This document shows positions 37,418 through 45,298 of a stretch of DNA of 64,000 bases, one piece after another (position 1 is the first letter of the stretch; every line of letters begins with the position of its first letter). The notes under the pieces are model-generated. The model made no database searches. It saw only the letters and a program-made list of their open reading frames with translations, and was not told the origin of the DNA. The translations under genes and the position numbers were made by a program. The DNA comes from Paenibacillus sp. OK003 (lineage in GTDB: Bacteria; Bacillota; Bacilli; Paenibacillales; Paenibacillaceae): positions 157,721 to 221,720 of the forward strand of contig NZ_FOBD01000011.1 in the NCBI RefSeq assembly GCF_900109515.1, in the 5' to 3' direction.

Positions 37418-37469
37418 GAATCCCTAATGAGCCCAAAGGATTTACATCCTCCAGGCTCATTAGGGATTC
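37418..37469. terminator. Convergent terminator with a 16-bp perfect stem
   Basis: GAATCCCTAATGAGCC and GGCTCATTAGGGATTC arms flank an inner AGGA/TCCT hairpin. It sits between the PHP gene and the opposing VOC gene. There is no run of T longer than four on either side. Confidence 0.7.
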
Positions 37470-37481
37470 ACTTTTACTCAC

Positions 37482-37925
37482 TTAAAAATCATGCACCGTT
37501 ACACATAACTGAATCACGATTCCGAACGGATCACGGACGATTCCATACCCCGGACTAAATTCGTTTTGCTCATAAGGCACCAGCACCTTAACCTCATCAT
37601 GTTGTACCAGCGAATGATACAGCTCCGTCATCGTACTTTTATCTTTCGATTGAATGCATAATGACGTGCTGTTTCCCAGCTGCCAAGGACGCTCCGTATC
37701 CATTTCTTCCTCAGCAATCATCAATTTATTTACCCCGATCTGGAGTACCGAATGTGTTATATATTCATCCTGCCCTTCAGGATACTCAAACCCCGGATTC
37801 ATTTCCTTCATCTCTTTGTAATTTTTCTTGAATAACACGTTAGCCCCCAGATACTTCTCATAAAAAGCAATGGCTGTCGCAGCGTCTCCATTCATCGACA
37901 GAAAAGGAATCACTTCAAAATTCAT
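37482..37925 (-). CDS. VOC-family protein (PhnB-like)
   Basis: 147-residue single-chain vicinal-oxygen-chelate protein of the PhnB/DUF899-like type (VIPFLSMNGDAATAIAFYEKYLGA at the N terminus, shortened here in reading, and VRDPFGIVIQLCV at the C terminus). The repeated beta-alpha-beta modules form a metal-binding cup. GGAGGCAA precedes the ATG at 37925. It is divergent from a WYL regulator gene (88 nt apart), so it is probably its target. Substrate unknown; such proteins are often related to antibiotic or electrophile resistance. Confidence 0.85.
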   Translation of the reverse strand: MNFEVIPFLSMNGDAATAIAFYEKYLGANVLFKKNYKEMKEMNPGFEYPEGQDEYITHSVLQIGVNKLMIAEEEMDTERPWQLGNSTSLCIQSKDKSTMTELYHSLVQHDEVKVLVPYEQNEFSPGYGIVRDPFGIVIQLCVTVHDF

Positions 37926-38013
37926 CTGTATTGCCTCCTTCGTTTGATTGGATTACACTGTTTACTATAACGAAAAAAGGTGCCAATCTATGGCACCATT
38001 GAGAGGTTTATTT

Positions 38014-39018
38014 ATGAAAAAATCAGAACGTATGAACCAGATGCTGCGCTTTATTAATCAAAAACAGCACTTCACCCTGCAAGATCTTATGCAGGAGTTT
38101 CAGATATCCAAGAGAACCACATTACGAGACATCGCGTCCTTGGAGGAAATCGGTGCACCCATTTATGCCGAGTATGGACGTTATGGCGGATATCGTTTGC
38201 TTCAACAAATGCAGCTGCCACCCATTTCGTTTAATACGAGTGAACTTCATGCTCTCTATTTTGCGATGCAGGCATTGCGCAGCTTTACCAACCTGCCCTT
38301 TCAGGTCTCTTTTCGCTCCATTCACGAGAAGTTTCTAAGTGCCCTATCCGAAAACCAGAGACAGGATATTGAACAAATCCAGCATCGGGTCTCTTTCCGA
38401 CACACCGAGCAAATCCGGGATAGTGAGCATCTGGAGTTTCTATTGATGGCCGCTGTACAGAATATAGTGATACAGATTACGTATCAACATATTCGCAGCA
38501 GTAGTAGTAACCCAGATACCAGCTCAAATCCCGGTAAAACTAAGCCCAGCACACGCACCATTCAGCCCATCGCCCTCTATGCCATGAAAGGCTATTGGTA
38601 TTGTCAGGCGTATGATCTCGATAAACAGGCGTACCGTGTGTTCCGATGTGACCGAATCACCTCATGCGAGGTGACAGATATCGAACCTATACCACATATT
38701 AATGAACTCAATCTACAGGATGCCCACTCGTTATGGAAACCATCAGAGAACGCTATCCCATTCAAATGTCTGATCAATGAAGCCGGCGTTGAGCTGTTCC
38801 AGCAAGAACAGTTTCCATCCATACAGCTTATGAACGAATCTGGAACTGATACTGGACAAACTGGATACGCCTATTTAGTCGGGTCGTATGAAGCCCATGA
38901 GCTTGAGTTCATCATTCGTTATCTCGCAAGCTTTGGCAAGTCCATCAAGATCATGGAGCCTGAAACCTTAAAGGAATCCTTAAGACAACACTATCTGGAT
39001 TTACTCGACCATGTTTAA
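38014..39018 (+). CDS. WYL-domain transcriptional regulator (YafY-like)
   Basis: 334-residue regulator. The N-terminal winged helix reads LQDLMQEFQISKRTTLRDIASLE; the WYL domain lies at about 140-220 with LYAMKGYWYCQAYDL and VFRCDRI; a C-terminal WCX-type extension ends the protein. The start at ATG 38014 follows GAGAGGT; an upstream frame could extend 22 residues into the VOC promoter. It is divergent from the VOC gene and probably controls it. An Ser/Asn/Pro-rich loop sits in the middle of the WYL domain. Confidence 0.88.
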   Translation: MKKSERMNQMLRFINQKQHFTLQDLMQEFQISKRTTLRDIASLEEIGAPIYAEYGRYGGYRLLQQMQLPPISFNTSELHALYFAMQALRSFTNLPFQVSFRSIHEKFLSALSENQRQDIEQIQHRVSFRHTEQIRDSEHLEFLLMAAVQNIVIQITYQHIRSSSSNPDTSSNPGKTKPSTRTIQPIALYAMKGYWYCQAYDLDKQAYRVFRCDRITSCEVTDIEPIPHINELNLQDAHSLWKPSENAIPFKCLINEAGVELFQQEQFPSIQLMNESGTDTGQTGYAYLVGSYEAHELEFIIRYLASFGKSIKIMEPETLKESLRQHYLDLLDHV

Positions 39019-39123
39019 CTATCGCCACCAACTAACCAATTGCAATGTGTGCCTGCAACAGGAACCAGCATGAAGATGATACCTCCAGAGACCTCATCAT
39101 ACATCGATATCCATCTTTTTTCG

Positions 39124-40317
39124 TCAAACTCTGGACTCTGATTTATCATGAACCGCTGGAGAGCTTTTTTTATTGCCTATCGCCAACTGAACTATGATTT
39201 GCAGCACGATGATTATAGCCAGACCATAGAACGCTTGGACAAAACTGCCCGTGGTATCGTGGAGCCAGCCGATCGCCAGTGGACCGAGGGCGCCCAGAAT
39301 GTAACCGCCCGATTGAGTCATGGCTGACCAGGCGCTGGCTTCCTGAGCATTATTCGTCTCATCAATGGGCAGCATCAAAGCGATTGGAAACAGTCCCCCG
39401 GCACCAATGCCGAGTGGGATCGCGGCCAGCCAAGGACTGACGGACAGGTTCAGCATTAAAACTCCGACCAACTCCATTAACGCACATCCAACAAGCCAGA
39501 ATACACGTCTTTGGTAACGATGAACGAGCATTGGAATGAATAACGTCGACGGCAACGAAATTAACGTAAATAACGTTTGGATGCTTCCGGCAGTCTCTTT
39601 TGTATATCCTTGGCTCTGGATCGCAGGCGCAAGCCATGCAGTCAATGAATAGAAGATCGCTGCCATCAGTCCGAAGAACAACGTCAGCACCCATGCTCGA
39701 CTATTTTTCACTGGAAGAGCTTCAACATTCACAGCCGAAACCTGCCCGGATTGTCGATCCTTTTGTGCTGACAAGGCTAATTTCATCCAGATCGGCAAAG
39801 CAATGACCGCGAGCAATGCCCATATCGCTAACGATCCCTTCCACGAACCCCCCAGGAGATTTTGAAGGGGAACCGATAATCCAACACTAATGCTGGCCCC
39901 CACGACCATTGCTGTAGAGTAGACCCCCACCATCGCAGCAACTCGCGTAGGGAAGTACTGCTTGATAAAGCTGGACAACAGCGGACCGGCCAATGCTATC
40001 CCTACACCAGATAGAAATGAAGTAAACATCATCAGAGGTGTTGCACCCACGAACAACCGCAATGCCGTACCTATTCCAATGAGGGTTAAAGCCAAAACGA
40101 TCGCGCCTTCATTCCCCCACCTCCTGCTCAGCTTTACGGAAAATGGAGCGAATATACCCATACATAATACGGGAAGCGTAGTTAACAGACTTGCGGTAAT
40201 TCCGCTAATACCCAGATCACTTTGTATGGTACTCATTAGTGGCGAAATGGATGTAATGGGTGGTCGCAAATTCAATGAAGCCAGAATAAGCGCCAGGACG
40301 GTATAAAACAGTTTCAC
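39124..40317 (-). CDS. MFS transporter, CynX/NimT type
   Basis: 397-residue 12-helix transporter of the cyanate permease family, with the diagnostic N-terminal NLRPPITSISPLM. CynX-like proteins import or export small anionic compounds; NimT exports 2-nitroimidazole. It is divergent from a LysR regulator, the same arrangement as cynR/cynX in other bacteria, but no cyanase gene is nearby. The C-terminal tail is short and polar. Confidence 0.9.
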   Translation of the reverse strand: MKLFYTVLALILASLNLRPPITSISPLMSTIQSDLGISGITASLLTTLPVLCMGIFAPFSVKLSRRWGNEGAIVLALTLIGIGTALRLFVGATPLMMFTSFLSGVGIALAGPLLSSFIKQYFPTRVAAMVGVYSTAMVVGASISVGLSVPLQNLLGGSWKGSLAIWALLAVIALPIWMKLALSAQKDRQSGQVSAVNVEALPVKNSRAWVLTLFFGLMAAIFYSLTAWLAPAIQSQGYTKETAGSIQTLFTLISLPSTLFIPMLVHRYQRRVFWLVGCALMELVGVLMLNLSVSPWLAAIPLGIGAGGLFPIALMLPIDETNNAQEASAWSAMTQSGGYILGALGPLAIGWLHDTTGSFVQAFYGLAIIIVLQIIVQLAIGNKKSSPAVHDKSESRV

Positions 40318-40427
40318 TATGGATCACCTCATGTATTGTTATTTAGTTGCATTCACTAATGATCCAGGCTGTAGATCTTTTTGTGGTGCAAGACTAGTAT
40401 AGATGTATTATAATGATTGAACAATAC

Positions 40428-40440
40428 AATAGTTTCTATT
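40428..40440. promoter_or_regulatory. Inverted repeat between the CynX-like and LysR genes
   Basis: AATAG-TTT-CTATT lies 38 nt before the LysR ATG. Location suits a LysR autoregulatory site, but the spacing differs from the usual T-N11-A. Confidence 0.3.
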
Positions 40441-40478
40441 AAAATGATTATAAAAACCAATGATTAGAGGGAAAGCAT

Positions 40479-41360
40479 ATGGAAATTCGTCAAATGGAGA
40501 ACTTTATCGTCGTTTGTGAGGAACTCCATTTCACACGTGCAGCAGATAAAATTGGCATTTCTCAACCTACCTTGAGCCAGCAGATTCGAGCGCTGGAGGA
40601 TGAGTTGGGTGTTCCCTTGTTCGACCGGGTAGGCAAAAAGATTGTGATGACCCAGGCGGGCACGCTATTCCTTGAGCATTGTGTACAAATGGTTCGCCAT
40701 TTACAGAATACCCAAGATGCATTAGCTGAATTCCGCAATGATCAGCGAGGCAAGCTGGTGATTGGTGTCCTACCCTCCGATTTGGACTACCGTCTTACTC
40801 CATTGCTCGTTAATTTTCATGCCCATTTTCCCAAGGTGAAATTAAAGGTTGTTTCTTCGATTTATGTATTGAATCAAGTGCTGGATAACGAAGTAGACAT
40901 CGGCATCGAGCTTACTTCGATTTCTGATGACCGTCTTGTCCGCATTCCTTTGTGCAGTGAAGAATACGTACTCGTCGTTTCGGAAAACCACGCTTGGGCT
41001 GAACGAAATGAGATTGGAATTAAAGAACTGCGCGATATTCAGACCGTAATGTTCCCAGAAGGATTCACAGGCAGAGAACTGGTTGATGGCTATTGCCGGA
41101 AATATGGTTTCACCTTGAATACAATTATGGAGACAAGTTCGGCAACCTCCATTATTAGTCTGGTCAAAGCTAACGTTGGCGGTACGATACTGCCCTATCC
41201 ACTGATCAAGGCAATGAATGAACCGACACTACGCATCATCCGAATCACGGACGATGCCCCTTACCGTCACTTTGAGATCATTCATCGGTCCGACCGTTAC
41301 CTGACCCAATCTGCCAAAGCATTTATTGAGAAAACCATTGATTATTTTAATCAAGGATAA
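40479..41360 (+). CDS. LysR-family regulator
   Basis: 293-residue regulator. The helix-turn-helix occupies residues 1-60 (HFTRAADKIGISQPTLSQQI), followed by a type 2 periplasmic-binding-like effector domain. It is closest in pattern to CynR/CysL-type members. AGAGGGAAAG precedes the ATG at 40479. It is divergent from the CynX-like transporter and is followed 22 nt later by a VOC gene, with which it is probably cotranscribed. Confidence 0.9.
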   Translation: MEIRQMENFIVVCEELHFTRAADKIGISQPTLSQQIRALEDELGVPLFDRVGKKIVMTQAGTLFLEHCVQMVRHLQNTQDALAEFRNDQRGKLVIGVLPSDLDYRLTPLLVNFHAHFPKVKLKVVSSIYVLNQVLDNEVDIGIELTSISDDRLVRIPLCSEEYVLVVSENHAWAERNEIGIKELRDIQTVMFPEGFTGRELVDGYCRKYGFTLNTIMETSSATSIISLVKANVGGTILPYPLIKAMNEPTLRIIRITDDAPYRHFEIIHRSDRYLTQSAKAFIEKTIDYFNQG

Positions 41361-41382
41361 GTTCAGAAGGAGAGTGACTTGA

Positions 41383-42057
41383 ATGCAAATAAAAGAGGTT
41401 AACTTGTTCACAGATCAAATGGAGGCCATGAAGCCGTTTTACGATACGTTATTGGAGTTGGAGCTGCTGGAGGAGAGTACATCGTCCATATCGTTTCGCA
41501 CAGGAAATTCGATCCTTTCATTTCAGCAAGCTTCTGGTCAGGAAAAGCCCTTCTATCATGTGGCGTTTACGATTCCGACAAACCAACTCACTCAAGCCAA
41601 GAAGTGGGTTCAAGATCGAAACATTCCTTTGCTTTCCAAGGACGATAAAGATGAGTTCTATTTCCCCTACTGGGACGCAACAGCTTTCTATTTCTATGAC
41701 CCGAGTGGTAATTTGATGGAGTTCATCGCTCACCATTCGTTGGATAATGCAGTCCAAGATGACTTTGATTCCAGCCAGCTGCTATGCATTAGTGAGATCG
41801 GCATGCCTGTCGATGATGTACCCGATACCATAAGCAAAATGAATGGACAGTATCAGCTTGAACCCTTTGCCGGAGACGGAAAGCAATTTGCCCCCATCGG
41901 TGACGCAGAAGGCATGTTTATTGTAATCGATAAAGAGATGCCCTGGTTCCCAGACGGACGTATGCCCGGCGTTTTTGCCACTGAGGTGAAGGTTGCAACG
42001 GGGCAACCCGGTAGTCTACGTATACAGGATGGTCTGTATTCCATGGTTTCGATTTGA
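41383..42057 (+). CDS. Two-module VOC-family protein
   Basis: 224-residue VOC protein with an N-terminal glyoxalase/dioxygenase-like module (FYDPSGNLMEFIAHH, His and Glu ligands near 118) and a shorter second module (about 130-224, CISEIGMPVDDV). It resembles the CppA/ring-cleavage type. AAGGAGAG precedes the ATG at 41383. It follows the LysR gene by 22 nt. No activity can be assigned. Confidence 0.85.
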   Translation: MQIKEVNLFTDQMEAMKPFYDTLLELELLEESTSSISFRTGNSILSFQQASGQEKPFYHVAFTIPTNQLTQAKKWVQDRNIPLLSKDDKDEFYFPYWDATAFYFYDPSGNLMEFIAHHSLDNAVQDDFDSSQLLCISEIGMPVDDVPDTISKMNGQYQLEPFAGDGKQFAPIGDAEGMFIVIDKEMPWFPDGRMPGVFATEVKVATGQPGSLRIQDGLYSMVSI

Positions 42058-42100
42058 TATGAGAGTATACTAAATGAAAAGCTCAAGAGGGACGTCCGAC

Positions 42101-42466
42101 TCAATACTTACCAAAACCCTCCTCACAAGTGATATCCGCCTTAAGAATATCGTACAGATTTTGTTTGGAATTCTCTAATTTTTTCTGTGCCTCTTCAATT
42201 TCTGTTATTTTCGCTTGGATAATGCTCGCTTGTTCATTACTTGAAAATCCCTGTTTAGAGATCATAGATTGGATCTCATGGATCGTAAAACCAACAGCTA
42301 CACATTGTTTAACTACATCCAGATGCTGAATAATGCTCTGAGCATATATCCGATAGTTATTTTGATCTCTCAGCATATGTTCATCCGTGATAATACCTAT
42401 CTTCTCATAATAACGAATAGTGGATATCGGAAGGTTTACACTCTTGGCTACTTCACTGATTTTCAT
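42101..42466 (-). CDS. MerR-family regulator
   Basis: 121-residue regulator with the MerR winged helix (ISEVAKSVNLPISTIRYYEKIGII), followed by a dimerisation coiled coil from about 80. One Cys lies near residue 56 (VKQCVAVG) and one at the C terminus (ITCEEGFG), so thiol sensing is possible. It is divergent from the nitroreductase gene, with a MerR-type inverted repeat between them. By analogy it activates the nitroreductase in response to electrophiles or oxidants; this is inference. Confidence 0.9.
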   Translation of the reverse strand: MKISEVAKSVNLPISTIRYYEKIGIITDEHMLRDQNNYRIYAQSIIQHLDVVKQCVAVGFTIHEIQSMISKQGFSSNEQASIIQAKITEIEEAQKKLENSKQNLYDILKADITCEEGFGKY

Positions 42467-42494
42467 ATGGATCGCCCTCGTTTCTTTTTCTTGC

Positions 42495-42512
42495 TATAAA
42501 GTATACTTCATA
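42495..42512. promoter_or_regulatory. MerR operator candidate
   Basis: An 18-bp dyad TATAAAGTATACTTCATA with 16 of 18 symmetric positions and a perfect AAGTATACTT core lies 29 nt upstream of the MerR start and about 85 nt before the nitroreductase. Confidence 0.6.
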
Positions 42513-42595
42513 GTTTACAATCCTCATAGTGAGACGAATTGAGGTAACCCCATAACCCACTCTCACCAATATTAGATATGAGGAGCGATATCCAT

Positions 42596-43246
42596 ATGAA
42601 TACAATTACCGGCCAATTCAACAAAACAAATGATTTTGATAGTATCGTCTTGGAGCGCCATTCCGTTAAAGTCTACGACCCTGAAGTCAAAATCAGCCGC
42701 CAGGAGATGACCGAAATACTGGCGAAAGCTTCACGTGCCCCTTCGGCGATTAACATGCAGCCATGGCGCTTTCTTGTCATCGACAGTGCTGAAGGCAAAG
42801 AGAAGCTTGCACCACTGGCCTCTTTTAACCAGACGCAGGCACTAACATCCTCAGCTGTCATTGCCGTGTTTTACGATGCTAATAACGTTGAATACATGGA
42901 AGAGATTTTCAGCAAATCAGTGGAACTTGGATACATGCCCCAAGACATTATGGATATGCAGATGCAACAGGTACAACCTTATTATGCGAACATAAGCGCA
43001 TCCGAACTACATGATATTAATCTCCTTGACTCAGGCCTCATATCCATGCAACTCATGCTCGTTGCCCGTGCTCATGGCTATGATACCAACCCTATGGCCG
43101 GTTATGACAAAGGCCAGATCGCTGAAGCCTTCGGCTTGGATAAAGAGCGTTTCCAGCCCGTGATGTTGATCTCCATAGGTAAAGCAGCCAAAGATGGCTA
43201 TCCTTCCTATCGTCTCCCGGTTGAAACGATTACGACTTGGGCGTAA
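42596..43246 (+). CDS. Nitroreductase-family flavoenzyme
   Basis: 216-residue FMN-dependent reductase. Flavin-contact motifs are visible: ERHSVKVYDPEVKI near the N terminus, SRAPSAINMQPWRFLVI near 45-62, and GYDTNPMAGYD and PVMLISIGKA in the C-terminal half. GAGGAG precedes ATG 42596; a start at 42578 would place this site inside the gene. It is related to the YdgI/YodC group. It would reduce nitro compounds, quinones or similar electrophiles using NAD(P)H. It is probably under the divergent MerR regulator. Confidence 0.9.
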   Translation: MNTITGQFNKTNDFDSIVLERHSVKVYDPEVKISRQEMTEILAKASRAPSAINMQPWRFLVIDSAEGKEKLAPLASFNQTQALTSSAVIAVFYDANNVEYMEEIFSKSVELGYMPQDIMDMQMQQVQPYYANISASELHDINLLDSGLISMQLMLVARAHGYDTNPMAGYDKGQIAEAFGLDKERFQPVMLISIGKAAKDGYPSYRLPVETITTWA

Positions 43247-43381
43247 CCAACAATAAATTCCAATCCGAACATGCCAATGGAGAACTCTATTTATGAGCAT
43301 CATTTTTAAACTCATTTCAAATTATCCTTTTGCTCGTGGGCATTACCAGTTAGAAATTAATCGTGTAGAGAGTCATTACTT

Positions 43382-43550
43382 TCATTCAAAAAATAGATAA
43401 AATCTCTGTGCGGTCCTTATAACCAGAGTGCTTACCCTATGGACTTGGCTTCGGTCAAAGGGGTTCACAAATGTTCCCTCTCCTGATTTCGACACAGGAA
43501 CTTTAACGTTAGATTCATAATGGAAAGGTTCATAATCAATACTACCCGAA
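43382..43550 (-). pseudogene. Possible gene fragment cut by the IS element
   Basis: An open minus-strand frame runs into the left end of the IS element at 43554 and stops at 43382; the predicted peptide near the cut reads GSIDYEPFHYESN. Continuing the flank on the far side of the element shows no clear frame. It may be a relic or chance. The remaining stretch 43247-43381 holds nothing recognisable. Confidence 0.25.
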
Positions 43551-43553
43551 TAA
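43551..43553. repeat. Target site duplication TAA, left copy
   Basis: TAA flanks the element on the left and is repeated at 44762-44764 on the right. IS3-family elements make 3-4 bp duplications. Confidence 0.7.
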
Positions 43554-43555
43554 TG

Positions 43556-43603
43556 AACTGCACCTCCAATTGTTAGATACAACTACCAATTGGAGGTGCA
43601 GTT
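43556..43603 (+). terminator. Hairpin at the IS left end
   Basis: A 17-bp perfect inverted repeat, arms AACTGCACCTCCAATTG and its complement, with a 14-nt loop, followed by TTTT. It overlaps the left inverted repeat and lies just before orfA, so it may block readthrough transcription from outside into the transposase, as known for some IS elements. Confidence 0.6.
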
Positions 43604-43607
43604 TTTG

Positions 43608-43900
43608 ATGACCAAATTCAGTACAAATGAAAAAATCCAAGCCGTTATACGTTATGAAAAGGGATCAGAGAGCTTGAAAAACATCGCAAAATCCATTGGG
43701 CTTCACCATTCTGTCTTTTTAAACTGAATTAGACAATATGAGTATCATGGTGAAAAAGCTTTTAAAAAGGGCTAGACATCATATCCTGCACAGACTAAAC
43801 TAGACGTACTTCATTATAATAACGAAATTTGGGACGTCTGTTAGAGAAACGGCTGCTATATTTAATAGACGCCCTGCAACCAAAGAAAAAGCTCAAGTAG
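43608..43900 (+). pseudogene. IS3-family OrfA, degenerate
   Basis: The frame begins MTKFSTNEKIQAVIRYEKG, the usual start of IS150-type OrfA helix-turn-helix proteins. It is broken by TGA at 43725 (likely from TGG) and TAG further on, then loses frame before orfB. Residual IRQYEYHGEKAF after the stop confirms homology. Confidence 0.75.
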
Positions 43901-44726
43901 TCTATGAACCAAGGAACGAATTTTCGGTGAAAGCACTTCTGAGGCTAGCAGATATCCCGCGTAGCACTTATTATTACGTGGTAAAAGCGTTGGGTGCGCT
44001 AGACAAGGATTCGGAGTTAAAAGACATGATCCAAACAATTTATGATGAGCAAGAGAGACGCTATGGTTATCGACGTATTCGTGATGAGTTAATCAATCGT
44101 GGACACCGTGTGAATCTTAAAAAGGTACACCGTTTGATGAAGTTATTGGGATTGAAGTTTTTGGCACGTATGAAGAAATACCGTTCGTATAAAGGGACGA
44201 TTGGTAAGATCGCACCAAATCTATTAGAACGCAACTTTCATGCTGAAAGGCCAAACGAGAAGTGGGTTACGGATATTACAGAGTTTAAATTGTTCGGAGA
44301 AAAATTGTATTTATCCCCCGTAATCGATCTATATAATGGAGAAATCATTACATATACGATTGGTTCAAGACCAGTCTACTCACTTGTTTACACGATGTTA
44401 AATCAAGCATTTCACCGATTAACAGATGAGGATAAGCTCCTTATTCATTCGGATCAAGGTTGAAACCGCATCGTCATGCCCTTGAAGAACGCGGTATCAC
44501 GCAAAGTATGTCCCGTAAAGGTAACTTTTACGATAACGCCGTCATTGAGAACTTATTTGGCATCATGAAATCCGAATTTCTATATTTAAAGGAATTTGAA
44601 AGTCTCTCACATTTTAAACAAGAGCTTTCAAAATACATCGATTATTACAACAACAAACGCATTAAGGCAAAACTAAAGGGCATGAGTCCCGTACGCTACC
44701 GGATTCATGCCCAACAAGTTGCCTAA
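43900..44726 (+). pseudogene. IS3-family OrfB (DDE transposase), frameshifted
   Basis: The first part (to 44463) has the HTH_21 and the first DDE residues (EKWVTDITEFKLFGEKLYLS, VIDLYNGEIITY) and ends at HSDQG followed by TGA. The second part (44460-44726, in another frame) continues with ALEERGITQSMSRKGNFYDN, including the last catalytic region, and ends with VRYRIHAQQVA. About 13 nt normally encoding Trp-x-Tyr-x are missing at the junction, where short repeats suggest slippage. Confidence 0.85.
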
Positions 44727-44761
44727 TGATATAACGGACCTAACTTTATGGGAACACTTCA

Positions 44762-45298
44762 TAACGGGTGGTTTGCTCTGCGGCTGAAAGCCTTTGTTAC
44801 TAACCAGCCCTAAAAGGGCATGGAAGGGTTCGCGAACCGCACTACTTTTTCAGCTCCCCCTTAAAGGTTCCCTATTTCTTCTTCTTTCGCTGATCCTTTG
44901 TTTCTTCTCCTGTAAATGAACCAATGTACTCCGCCATTGTTATTTGTTCTGCGACGATATCTTCCTGTATCTGATTTCGGATATATTCTTGTTCACTTTC
45001 TTGTTCCTTACGACCGTATCCACGTAAATCCTTCATACCGAACTTTGATTTCCATATCAATACTTTAGATTGGCATACAATACTGTATTCACGCGATAAA
45101 ATCTGCTTGCTTGGAAGCACAGACAGCATTATTCAATTTGCTTTGCAATGAAGACAGTATGATCGATTGGACTGTCACCCCAGCAACAATTCCTTGATTT
45201 GATTAATGAAACCGCTACGAAGGCGAAGAATAAGATTTTCGCTCATTTTGGCGAGTCAATGTATCGTCGGTTCCCCAACTACAACAAGGTCTGTCGAT
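44762..45298. other. Gap between the IS element and the C39-like gene
   Basis: Contains the right TAA duplication, a GCCCTAAAAGGGC hairpin, a perfect 12-bp palindrome GGTTCGCGAACC at 44827-44838, one weak minus-strand frame (44872-45129) and, at 45180-45305, a plus-strand stretch that could be read as the end of a gene (MYRRFPNYNKVCRFKE then stop). None is recognisable; probably debris of older insertions. Confidence 0.4.
44872..45129 (-). CDS. Hypothetical 85-residue protein, possible IS OrfA relic
   Basis: A Lys/Glu/Gln-rich frame. The stretch QILSREYSIVCQSKVLIWKS followed by an Arg/Gly segment is faintly like the region after the helix-turn-helix in IS3 OrfA proteins. No ribosome site or neighbours support it. 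It may be non-coding. Confidence 0.25.
   Translation of the reverse strand: MLSVLPSKQILSREYSIVCQSKVLIWKSKFGMKDLRGYGRKEQESEQEYIRNQIQEDIVAEQITMAEYIGSFTGEETKDQRKKKK

Larger units (their letters stand above)
43554..44761 (+). mobile_element. IS3-family insertion sequence (IS150-like), full length but inactive
   Basis: About 1208 bp with imperfect terminal inverted repeats: left TGAACTGCACCTCC..., right ...ACACTTCA; matching positions include CTAAC, GG and the outer TTCA/TGAA. It carries an orfA/orfB pair on the plus strand, both broken. A TAA duplication flanks it. The left end contains a 17-bp hairpin before orfA. Damaged coding suggests an old insertion. Confidence 0.85.

Noticed and set aside
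39124..41360. Cyanate detoxification operon (cynTSX)
   Set aside because: The transporter and LysR gene resemble cynX/cynR, but there is no cyanase or carbonic anhydrase gene, so I did not use these symbols.
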